Assembly: GCF_051020765.1 (NCBI RefSeq)
Contig: NC_134941.1
Span: 11,780,001 to 11,844,000, forward strand
Source: Lasioglossum baleicum
Taxonomy: Eukaryota > Arthropoda > Insecta > Hymenoptera > Halictidae
Direction: 5' to 3'
Length of the DNA stretch: 64,000 bases
Under the pieces are notes generated by a model that did no database searches, was not told the origin of the DNA, and worked only from the letters and a program-made list of their open reading frames with translations. Of this stretch, positions 47,946-58,376 are shown piece by piece. Within the stretch, counting starts at the first letter, position 1. Each line of letters starts with the position of its first letter. Both the position numbers and the translations under genes were made by a program.

Positions 47946-49356
47946 TATAGCTCAATTAACGGTAATGGTTTCCTACGTGCGACAAAGGAGGAACTGAATT
48001 GAAGCAATTTTGTATAATGAACGATTGAAACATGCCAGTTAGGAAGAATAAACGGAAGTAATATTTACATACGCGATTCAAGTTTTGATTCCGAAAACCA
48101 CGTGTATACCAGTGTATACTGCGGTTGAAAATCACGATACAATGGACATCTCGCGTCAAGAATGTCAAGAATTGTAATCCATTAGATAGCTGAAGGTTAT
48201 CTCGCTCAAATAACCTGCGATTAGATGATGAATAAGTATATATATTTATGTTGTTGAATATATCGAGTCAAAGTATGACTATAGATTATTCTAATCATTT
48301 AGAATCTATATAATCTATGTATCTACCAGATAGTTTGGTTTGGTTTGGTTGCCCAAATTGCCCCTTGCCCCTTGCGTAGGCAACCGATTATCCAAACAAC
48401 GATTTACGATATTTATTTGAATCATTTATTATATATTCTAAAAGGATTAAAAAATAAAAGGAGAATATAACATACGGTGGAAATAAAACTCGATGGTCCA
48501 CGTATTCAAGCTTGTAACAACCACCACTATGTATTTTACATCGAAGTTGTTAGCTATTTTTATACGCTGCGATTTTTAGAAAACTATGTACACGAATAAT
48601 CCTATTTATATAGTATTAATAGTATAGTACAATAGGGGATATTCGTTAAAGCGAGTGTAATAAAGGTGAACGTTAATGAAAATATTTACAGGTTTTACGA
48701 TATCGTTCGTGTATATAGTACGATTTAGGCACGAGACATTTTACTTAAATTGTAAAAATATATAAGTCAGCTTTCTTAATACGTTAGTAACAAGTTTCTA
48801 ACTTTATACAATAACTAAAACATTATAAATATATAACTGCTTCGCTAACGATCGGCCGAAGTGTATACTTATTATTGTTAATAGTAGACGCGTATCTGGC
48901 ACCACGAAATCTGATTTATAACAAATTATACTTTAATAATAAAACCAACGGATTATCTTCTCTTTCTTAGAGATATTACAACGGCAGTGTGGAAAGTGGT
49001 CACTTCATACATTAACAGATTACCATAACAATTTCTACCTGTCTCTTCTATATCAACTTCTCGCAAAATAATTCCGCGTAGAACGCAAATTCAGTCATGT
49101 TCGCCTTTATACTAGAATTCGCTGATACTTCTACATGGAATTATCGGCTCTGTGACTAGTAGCTCATGGGGTCGGTCCCTCGCAATATAATCAGATACAC
49201 CTTCGTTCGAGAACTTTAAATAATCAACAAGAATAAGCTGTATTATTTACAAAGCGGTCTTGATCGAACGTCAACCACCATGGTCCAAAATCTAAGGCCA
49301 TCGTACAATCAAATTCCTACAGTTCACCTGACGAATAAAAACCTGCTGACCATGGA
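47946..49356. other. AT-rich intergenic DNA between Aprt and the LRR gene
   Basis: It contains the Aprt promoter side and the LRR gene 3' UTR. A short simple repeat of TTGGTTTGG and CCCCTTG units lies at about 48330-48375. There is no gene-like frame. Confidence 0.45.
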
Positions 49357-52300
49357 TCAGACTTTCGTCGTGGCGAGCAGTTTGATATAATGCGCTTTAT
49401 GAGTGATCTCGAACTCCTGGGCAGGTAAGAAGCATTGCGTTTGTATTCTGGGATGTCTCACCCTCTTGACAACGCTTCTAGCGAGCAGTACCAGCGCTAC
49501 CAGAAGCGCGCAGCCAGCCCCGATGATCACCAGAACAATGATCTCGGTGTTCTGTTTGAATCCTTGCACTTCGACGCAATGAAGCCGGTCTCGGTCCATG
49601 AAGTTCCTGATAACGTCTTCCTCGTTCACCTCATCAAGACTGGCGCAAACCTTATAGCGACCGGGTAGTAAAACCTCTAGGGTCACGAACGTTAAGCTGC
49701 AATTCAGCTTCTGTTTGCGAACCGCGGACTCCGCGTCGAAAACGACGATGGACAATTCGCATTCGGGTAGATTGAACTTTTTCGGTGTAGATAAACTAAC
49801 GTCCACGTGAAGGAACCCCTGATCCGACACGTTCACGTGGACTCCGGTGATCCTGGTGTCCGTAGATTCTGTAACAGGCGTTTCTTGGTCCTTTTGCAGC
49901 TCACGTTTCGTCTCCTTGAGAGTTAGCACGTCGCTGCAACCGAGGCCCAAGGACACCTCGTCGTAGCTGCCTGGGACGAGGATCACCACGCAGTAGCGGT
50001 AGTTGTGACCCGGTTGCAGGTTCAGTGAAGCCGGGATAGCCACCGGCAGGGAACAGGGATCCCTCATCATCCGGGAGTCGCAGTGAAGAGAACTGGAGAC
50101 GGTCTGGACCTCGCTGTCGCCTATGGTCTCGTAGACCATCAAGGTGTCGCAGGTGTAATGTTCGGCGCATATCTCCACGTGCCACAGAAGGTTCACGCCG
50201 GCCGATTTGTCGTAGTGGAACTCCTTCAGCGTTAATTGAGTGCCGGTGGGAGGCTCTCTGTTAGTGATGGGAGGCGTTGGCTCGCCGCACAACAGGCTAC
50301 CGGGAGATACCTGCGTCAGGACACCGTTCTCCAAAGCCGGAGGCGTGGCGCAAACCGCGGAGGATTTGTCCTCCTCGTTTAAACTGGAATTGCTCAACCA
50401 GTTGGCGAATTCTAGAAGCGTACAATCGCAGTTTAGAGGATTGTCGGCTAGAGAAAGCTTCTTCAATCGAAGCTTCGACGTAGGCACGTCGCTAGCCACC
50501 ATCGTGATGTCGTTGTCGTCTAACCGAAGGTCCTGCAGGCTCTTCAGCGGCACTACTAAGTCCGCGGTCAACGATCTGAGGAAGTTGTGGGTCAGGTCCA
50601 GTGTCGTCAATTTCTCCAGGTGAGCCAGAGAGGCGCTCGACACCGCGACGATCCGATTGTTCGCCAGATCGAGCCTGGTTAGGGTGGACAGGTACTTGAA
50701 GGAGTCATCCTCCAGCACGTCGATCTAAAAATAAGAATAGCAACTGTAATATGTGTATAACGAAGAAACGAGGAATAGCTATGATGTACATTAGTATACA
50801 GGGTGGTCCATCGAAATATCTCCTTTAACAAACGTTTTTAATGGTATCACAAGGCGAATGCTTTGCAAATGTTATTCTTTTCCTCAAGGTATTTTTTCAG
50901 AGTTTTCAAGGCCATCGATATTCTTTTTCTTATTGACATCAAAACGCGTTTAAACATATTAATAATATCACCAAGAACGTCAATATAGCAGAATATCGCA
51001 AAGGAGATATTTAGGTGGCTACATTTAGGTGGACCAGCCTGTATATGTACAGAACAGTTTCTAGAATACCTGATTGTGGCTCAGGCTGAGATACGTCAAG
51101 TTTCTCAAGCCTATCAGTGCTCCTTGCGTGATGTTAATCAGCTCGTTTTCCGATACGGTCAAGGTCCGCAATCGCGGCATCTTCGGCAGAAGGTTTGGAC
51201 CCATTGGACCTAGCAACAGGTTGTTCGACAAGTCGAGTTCCTCCAGGTTCTTCAGACCCCTGAAAGCTGACAACGCCGAGATACTTAAGCGGTTGCCTCT
51301 CATCTTCAAGGATCGCAACGAGGGCAACGCGACGAAAGCTTGCGGAGATAGTTGAGACAGCAGATTGTCGCACAGATCCAAGTACGTCAGGTTCGACATC
51401 CCCTGGGATAAAGTATATCGTAGGTAGGTTCAAACGTGACTAGTTTCAAACATTTAACGAGAACATCAGAAACTGTCAGCGGTGGTTTATAGTGTCTGTA
51501 ATTGTACACTAACACGCTTTGTTAGTAAAACAATACGAAAAACAACGGATTACCTTGAACGAGTCGGCTTCTAGGGTCTTCAGTTTGTTCTGAGATAGAT
51601 CCAGTCGTTCCAGGCCGACTAGGTGCGACAAGGCGACCGTGGGCACGGAGTCTAAGAGATTGTTGGGCAGCCCAAGGGCTTGAAGAGGCCTTGTCAACGC
51701 TGTGAACGCGTTCTCGTGGACGCGTCTCAGTTCACCCGTGGAAACTACCAAACCATGAAGAGCGACGCCTTCAAGGAACCGTGCTGGTAGCAAGGAGATG
51801 CCCGACACGGTAACATCGAGGAGTGAAATAGTTCCCGGACGACTGGATCTCAGGTGTTTGCTGATGGTCTGCAACGAACAAAGTTTCGATCAGTCCACGC
51901 AATTTCGATCGTCGAGATGCTAAGCCTTACATAATAATAATGGACGCTTTAAATAATAATTAAAAATAACCCTCGTGTAATTGTAAGTACCGGGCTTCGC
52001 GGTATCAACGGATCGTCTAGGTTTCTCCGCTAATTCCAAGATTAATTAGTCATACCGGATTGCATAACGGGGATCATTTGATTCGCGGAGGTATCGCGAG
52101 GCAGGATATTCGACGGAGTAATTGGTAACGGGACATTCAACGCAAAGCAGCCAGCGTGCACGCGAGAGGAGAAAAACGGGCTTCGCACAATGGTCTCTCG
52201 GATAATACGAACGACTTGTATTTCATCGGCGGTCTATACGCCCACGCCCGCCTGGCGGGTGGCTAAAAAATCGCTGACCTCGATAGCGTGGCAAAATAAT

Positions 52301-53023
52301 CATAATCGAAGACAAAACGGCCGATCAAACTTATTCACGAGTGCACGATCTACAACGATTAGTCGATATTACTTGTAACAAGGGAGGGTAGACAAACTTG
52401 CACCTCATAGACGAATATTTCTCTTCTTCGAGATATACATAACTAAAGCAAAGTATTTCTTTTCTTTTTCCAGATTATGTATCAGGAGTCGGAGGAAGTA
52501 GAGAGGATGGGTGCGGAACAAGCGTTCTTTGTCCTCGTTTCTCGATACACCCTGTACAATCCAGACGTGGTCGTTAATTTCATTTAAAGGAGCCCACGTG
52601 AGTCACCCGTGTGCATACATATATACATTCAGGACAAAGTGTACCACGTGTGAAAATTACCTGCAGCGTGGTTCTATCACCGGTGCATCGGAGCGTGTGT
52701 GGAAAGTCGCAGGAACACTCAACGCCCGCTTTTGTAATATTTGGACACTCCCAAACGGTGTCGGGCGAAGGCGAAGGCGAAGAGGAAGGCAAAGATGCGT
52801 GGGACGAGTCTTTAACATTCTCCTCGGCCAGGCTTTTTACAACGTTTGACGAATTATTCACCGGTGCCTCTTCAGCATCGTCTGGAACCAACGTGAGCGT
52901 CGGGACGCTCGTAGTCGTCCCGTCGAACGCCTTCTCGTCTTCCGTCGGATCCGTCGTCGCGTCCGTGCACGACGCCAGTGTTATCAACACCAAGGTCAAC
53001 GAACATCGTGGCGTCCACAGCAT
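49357..53023 (-). CDS. Secreted-type I membrane protein with leucine-rich repeats, 4 exons
   Basis: The exons are 53023-52661, 51868-51554, 51402-51070 and 50724-49357 (792 codons, in phase). The start was placed at MLWTPRCSLTLVLITLASC, a good signal peptide; an in-frame ATG 22 codons upstream is possible. A Thr/Ser/Pro-rich spacer and a Cys-containing LRR N-cap (CPNITKAGVECSC) follow. About 12 LRRs run from residue 130 to 430 (for example LERLDLSQNKLKTLE and LTYLSLSHNQ), then an LRR C-cap (NPLNCDCTLLEFANWLS). Two beta-sandwich-like regions, possibly Fn3-type, follow. The transmembrane helix is IIVLVIIGAGCALLVALVLL near residue 735, with a short basic cytoplasmic tail ending in KLLATTKV. It looks like a neuronal or epithelial adhesion LRR receptor. 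I do not recognise the orthologue. Confidence 0.88.
50799..51041. mobile_element. TA-flanked MITE (mariner type) in an LRR-gene intron, 243 bp
   Basis: The left end CAGGGTGGTCCATCGAAATA and the complement of the right end CAGGCTGGTCCACCTAAATG are inverted repeats. A second inverted block, AAATATCTCCTTT, lies inside both ends. TA flanks both sides (50797-50798 and 51042-51043). It sits inside the intron between exons ending at 51070 and starting at 50724, and fills most of it. Confidence 0.78.
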
Positions 53024-53410
53024 CCTGTTGGATTCCAAAATGATCTTAGAATAAATATTCTCTTCTACCAACAGTAGAAGAAGATTCAACGATAATTAAT
53101 ACAGTTGTTCTACATAGATTCAACTATGTAGGATTCCAATATTTAGTCATTTTAGAAGAAGATTCAACAATAATTAATACAGTTGTTCTACATAGATTCA
53201 ACTATGTAGGATTCCAATATTTAGCCATTTTGGAATGAAGATTCTCTTCTGCTAACAATAGAATAAGATTCAACAATAATTAATACAGTTGTCCTACATA
53301 GATTCAACAATGTAGGATTCCAATATTTAGCCATTTTAGAATAAAGATTCTCTTCTACTAACAATAGAAGAAGATTCAACAATAATTAATACTGTTGCCC
53401 TACATAGTTG
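53024..53410. repeat. Tandem repeat derived from the LRR gene's own leader
   Basis: Units containing TAGGATTCCAATATTTAG, CATTTTAGAATAAAGATTCT, CTAACAATAGAAGAAGATTC and AATTAATACAGTTGTYCTAC occur from 53128, 53206 and 53312. The sequence just upstream of the gene's ATG (GTTGGATTCCAAAATGATCT, then TAGAATAAATATTCTCTTCT) is a diverged unit of the same repeat. Each unit contains the inverted pair CTACATAG and CTATGTAG (or CAATGTAG), separated by ATTCAA. Confidence 0.82.
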
Positions 53411-53821
53411 AATTTACACTTATACATAGTTTCAGACATTGTAATAGCAATTCTCGAAAGCCACGAACTGAAGATTGTCCCGTTCAGTCTTGTCACTTTA
53501 CCACCATCCACCCCACTAACCTAACTTTCGGCCCTTCTACATACCTAAAAATTCACCCGTTCATGGCCCCATAGAAGCAATTTCCCTTAACACATTAGCT
53601 ACCGGCGATTATCTTCAATACTCTTCTACAAATCAGTTTTCCGTAACTAATCTATTAGTTCCTCGATCGATTCTTCCATAGTTCCAACAGTTCCGTTAAC
53701 CGCGAAGACAAGAGATACTATCAGTGAACAGAAAATAATTAAAGTTCTTCTTGATGGAACATAATCATCGCAAAGCCGGTAGTTAAAGTGTTAAGAGGAA
53801 GAGGGAAACTGCTCGAAACCG
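53411..53821. promoter_or_regulatory. Divergent region between the LRR gene and IQCA1/DRC11
   Basis: The two start codons are about 800 bp apart, and the tandem array fills the half nearest the LRR gene. The remaining 410 bp are unique and non-coding and presumably hold the IQCA1 promoter. Confidence 0.4.
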
Positions 53822-56800
53822 ATGTCGCATAATAATTACTACAACGAGTTATGGCTGGTCGCGAGGAACGACTTGGAGAAGTTGCTGACGCTCGACCGGA
53901 AGATACAAGCCCGGGAACGGACAGAGAAACGGGAAGATGGTTTGAACATGCTGCTTCCCACGTATTTGAGGTACACGATTTATACTTTACGCCTGCGATC
54001 GATGGTCACGAGTTAGAAGAATCGATCCGGTCTCGCAGGTATCGGAATCTCGTGAAGAGACTGATAGTCTGTCACGATCAAATGGTGCAAACGCAGAAAC
54101 GGGACTTGATCAAACGAGTTCTGGACTGCGCGGTTGGTCGGATGCTCGACTACAAGAAACGGATCGTCGATCTGAACTACTCGGACTACCAGTACATAAA
54201 ACAAAGCATTTCCACGAACCGTGAACACCCGATCCCCTAAGTTCTTCACGGGAAACAATGCAGATTTATATTCGCGAGGATCTTCTTCTTACGATAACCG
54301 AATGCGAAACCTGTTCAGGTGGCCCGATGACTTCATGAAGCAACTGAAATACACTCCGGACGATGTAGAGATCTTGGTGTCGGCCAGTGGGAAAGATTTA
54401 GTTCAACAGCGGAGAAAACGCTTGGAGGAGATGATGGAGAACGCTTACAAATGCACGTGGTGCACAAATTACGCCAAATTCATGACCAAAAGTAATGTTT
54501 TCTTTTTAGCCGTTTTGGGGGATAAAAACGCGAGGAACAAGTTCGCGCCTCCCTTTCAAACGACTAAAAACAAACCGTACGTCATTTTGAAGATGTTCAA
54601 AAGAGCTTTCAGTGACGAACAAAATTTTCGAAAGATTTTAGACATGCGAGACCTGATAAGGTACTGCTTCGAACATAATGTATCATACAACTAACAACAA
54701 CTTCGAGTATTTTCGACACTTCGTGTCTTAAAATAAAGAAAACATTTTGTTAACTTTTGGCCGGGATTTCGGCGAAACTTGTCACTGTGAGGTTGCCGTG
54801 TATAGTGATATTTCGAACTAATCGGGTTTCTTGTAGTGCCTGAAAAGGCGCAGGAAGAGAAGACGTCGATAACGAGTAGCGAGGGTGACAGAACATCGGA
54901 AGGAGCTGTGCTGAGAGGCCGCAGACGTAGGGTGAAAACGGAGAGCTTGGATACGGTGCCGTCGATCCTCCAGATCTCACCGGAAGAGTTAGCAGCTCGG
55001 GAAGCTCGCCTCGCAGCAGAGGAGACCATGAGATCGGCAATCTTGCTCATACAGACCCATGAGAGGGCGAGAATCGCGAGAATGGCTGGAACCGAGCGTC
55101 GGCATTCTTTTAACGCGATTTACAGAAATCTACTTAACATTCTCACGCGTTACTTTCGATTAACTTTGCAGAGGAGCGAATGGGCGAGTACAGAAAAAGG
55201 TTAGCGCGCGGCGAGATCGTCCCGAAGAAGTTGCCTATGGAAATATTCGAGAGAGCAGCTAGGGTGATACAGAGAGCCTGGTGGAGATACTTGAGAAGGA
55301 AGAAACAGAAGAAGAGGATGAACCGATTGGAAGAGCTAATAGGGATGTCGATACCTAGCCGGAAGTCCGACCATATCCTGGCGAAGGATAGAGAGAACTT
55401 TCAGAAGAAGCTGGAGCATATACCAGCGTTCGCTAAACGCGTTGAAGAGACGACGCAGGAACACCGGACGAAAGTAATAATGCGGGTCTTTATGCAAAAT
55501 AAAAATTGTCTGTATCGTTTGCAAGGAATAGAAACCAAACAGAATGTTATTTAATTTAATATACATCTTCAATCTTCAAAATTTTCCTACAATTTTGAAT
55601 TTCATCTACTCAACTTCGCTATAAATGCATAAAGATCCGCAGTCTATGAAATAATCGTCGTGCGAACGAATACAGAGGAATCAATAACAAATATTATTGA
55701 ATTCTCACAAGCTATGGAAGATCAGAGGTCCAGGTTTGATGGAGGACATCACGGAAGAGATTCGGGAGTGGTTCATCATCTGGTACAACGAATTAGGTCA
55801 TTTCGACGCGTATCCCGCGGCCAACGTAGGAGGTACCGTACTTGTTATCACCGAAGAGACCATGACCCCTCAAGAATTCTTAGCCCAGAAGGGGAAGAAG
55901 TCCGACGAGAAGGAAAAGGAGCAAGCCAAGAAAACGAAAAAAAAGCAAGAGCCATGGATACGGGAAACGAAGGCATTCACTCTTTTGGACACAGCGAATC
56001 AGGACTTCATCGCGGATTGGAGCTTCCGCGACGAGTCGGACGATCCTCAGCAGAAGATTTACGAGGATCTGATCAAGAACAAGCTGTGTCACGAGCTACA
56101 GCTGGAGACGAGGAGAATAATCGACGAGCTGATGAGGCTCGAGCTGAAGAGACTGAACCAGGCGTTGAAGAGAGACTGTAAAGCCGATGACAGAGAGGCT
56201 GTGATACCTAAAACGAAGTGTGAGTTAATTCGATTTCCTATGTCTCGTTCAGACAGCTGTATTTGAAAAATCTGGGATCAGCCGCTAATTAAGAAGCGCG
56301 CGTGCCTCGTTGTCTAATCGCGAGAAATAATCAAATCGCGTTTCATTTAACAAGCGGGAAAGAAGGGCGGAAAATGGAAGAAGGGTAGGAAAGATAAGGG
56401 GGACAAGTTCACCGTGGAGGAGAGCTTCAACGAGCTGGTTCAAGCGGACATCATCGCGAAGTATCCGACGACTGCTTTGAAGGATTGGATAGGCGATCTG
56501 TCCTATCAGAATTACGAAGCAGCGAGGGAGTTTCGAGACTACGGGCACCGAATAGGCGAGATTAGGCAGGTGGTGATGGAGAATTGCGTTCTTCCGTTAA
56601 GCTCGAAAGAGATCCACGAAGTTGCGCCGTTGGTGCGATCGGTCAGCATCTGCGGACTGCCTCGACACGGGAAGACGTTCTTGGTGAACGCGATTTGCTC
56701 CGAGGTTAGCGTATCTTTGTATCTTCAATATCTTTATACACGTCTCGAAATTGTTGGAACGTTCTATATCGCACAGGTCGGAGCATTGTTGATTAACATG

Positions 56801-58376
56801 ACGCCGACCGTGCTGGTGGACAAGTACATAGGGCGCAAGAACGAGCGGAAGCTGATGGACATGATCTCGAAAGTGGCTCGCGAGCTCGCTCCCTCCGTGA
56901 TCTTCATCGACAACGCCGAGAAGGTTTGGGCGAAGAAAGTGCCCGCGGAGGAGCGGTTCATCAAACCGAAACGATTCGCGAAGTATTATTTGAAGTTCGT
57001 GAAGAGCATCAAGCGGGGCGATCAGGTATTCGACGAACAATATAATAAGCGTCGTTTGATCGTTAACGGTACCTACTCAGGCGATTGATCCCGGCAGGAG
57101 TGTCGTTCTTCTGCTAAATCCTCTCAATATTTTATAAAGGAGGAACGTTGCGTTTGATAAAACACGTTTCGATGATGAAGGCAAACATCGAACGACACGC
57201 TGCTAGTAATCGTCGACGTATCGATAATTAATTCGTCTCGATGAAAGCACGTCGATTTTTCGATTTGGTTGTCCGCGAGGAAAGCGGCCGGGTGTTGCAA
57301 CCGATCGGTGTTGCATTGCCTCTCTCCTAAAGTGGCGAGGAATGTTAAAGTTGGTGATCTGGTAGCGCGCGCCCACTTTATGAAATTCTCGATAATCCTG
57401 TTTCGTCTCTTTCTCCGACATGAATGAACCACCTGAATAAGCAGCCGGGTCTGGGTGCCCCCACCTCGGGGCCCCAGCCTCTTTCTCATTCCCAAACGAT
57501 CGTTCGTGCCTGGTCATCAATGAAACACCTCCTACCAAACGGCCGGGACACGTAGGTGGTAGCGAGTTAACGTAGGATTTAGAGTGTCGATGATTCCGGT
57601 CGGATACGGGCGACCATTGGCGTAGAGAGATTTCGACGTAACAATTAATATTCATCGTTGTTTGGCAATTGTCATTGAGAGCTCGGGAGGTGGCACGGTC
57701 TGCGATTGGTCCGAAATATTTAGTACGACCTTCTTGCATAGATAAATTATTGGTATCAGCGATGTCTCAGATCTGTGGATTATTAAAGGGTTGCGTGAAA
57801 TATGTTTATAACGCCTCGTTAACTCCCAAGCACTTAACGATACATTGGATCGACCCGCTATAGGATATCGAAAGGCTCGATCGACGGTGAAACGCGTCCA
57901 ATAAGAGCCCCCCACGTGATACTTTACAGATCCTATTTCTCACGACCTCCTCGGAGCCATATAAAGCATCAGGACCCTTCGTCAGGGTCCACGACAAGTT
58001 CATAATGATTCCTCTCACGGACTACAACACGCTGTACATGTTTTACAAAGATCTGTTGATGAGGTACCACGGCGTCGATCGCGAGATCGACGTCTCCTGC
58101 CTGGCCAAGATGTCCGCGGGCATTCCACTGGACGTCATAAAACAATCGGTGGAGAACGTGCTGAACGTTCGCCGTAGGATCACCCTCCGGTTCAACCCAC
58201 TGAATCCGCGTGAAATCATCGAGGAGCTGATGAAGTACGAGCCGCCCGCGAAGAAGACGTTGGACCAGTTCGCGAAATTCGAGTCGCGAACCCCGCTCGG
58301 TAGGAGGAGAGCGAGACTGCTGAGGGCCGAGAAGGCGGTACGCGAGCGAGCCAAGCAGATCAAGCCCAAGAAATGA
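53822..58376 (+). CDS. IQCA1: IQ and AAA domain protein IQCA1 / dynein regulatory complex subunit 11, with a one-base frame break
   Basis: The exons are 53822-53970, 54039-54491, 54837-55097, 55172-55473, 55712-56219, 56355-56704, 56777-57025 and 57930-58376. The start MSHNNYYNELW and the block VCHDQMVQTQKRDLIKRVLD match the human N-terminus. IQ motifs lie near SAILLIQTHERARIARM and ERAARVIQRAWWRYLRRK. A charged linker precedes the AAA domain: Walker A GLPRHGKT, Walker B SVIFIDNAEK, then ILFLTTSSEPY. DRC11 is part of the axonemal nexin-dynein regulatory complex in motile cilia and sperm flagella. The exon total is 2719 nt, one more than a codon multiple. At 54238 a surplus base between HPIP and KFFTG (human PIPKYFT) causes an in-frame TAA. 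All downstream frames are intact, so assembly error or a recent lesion is likelier than old decay. The 55097 donor (GTCGGC) is weak. Confidence 0.9.
55479..55645. mobile_element. GACTGCGGATC-family MITE in an IQCA1/DRC11 intron
   Basis: The left end reads AATGCGGGTCTTTATGCAAA and the right end TGCATAAAGATCCGCAGTCT. It aligns along its length with the copy at 25812-25989, including GCTATAAATGCATAAA. Its left end lies 6 bp after the exon's GTAATA donor, so it makes up most of this 238-bp intron. Confidence 0.82.
57026..57929 (+). other. Last intron of IQCA1/DRC11 (904 bp)
   Basis: The intron splits the AAA domain just after Walker B. The donor GTATTC follows GGC GAT CAG and the acceptor TTTACAG precedes ATC CTA TTT, restoring the strand that in human reads RILIVGTT. 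No second gene was recognised inside it. Confidence 0.7.
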
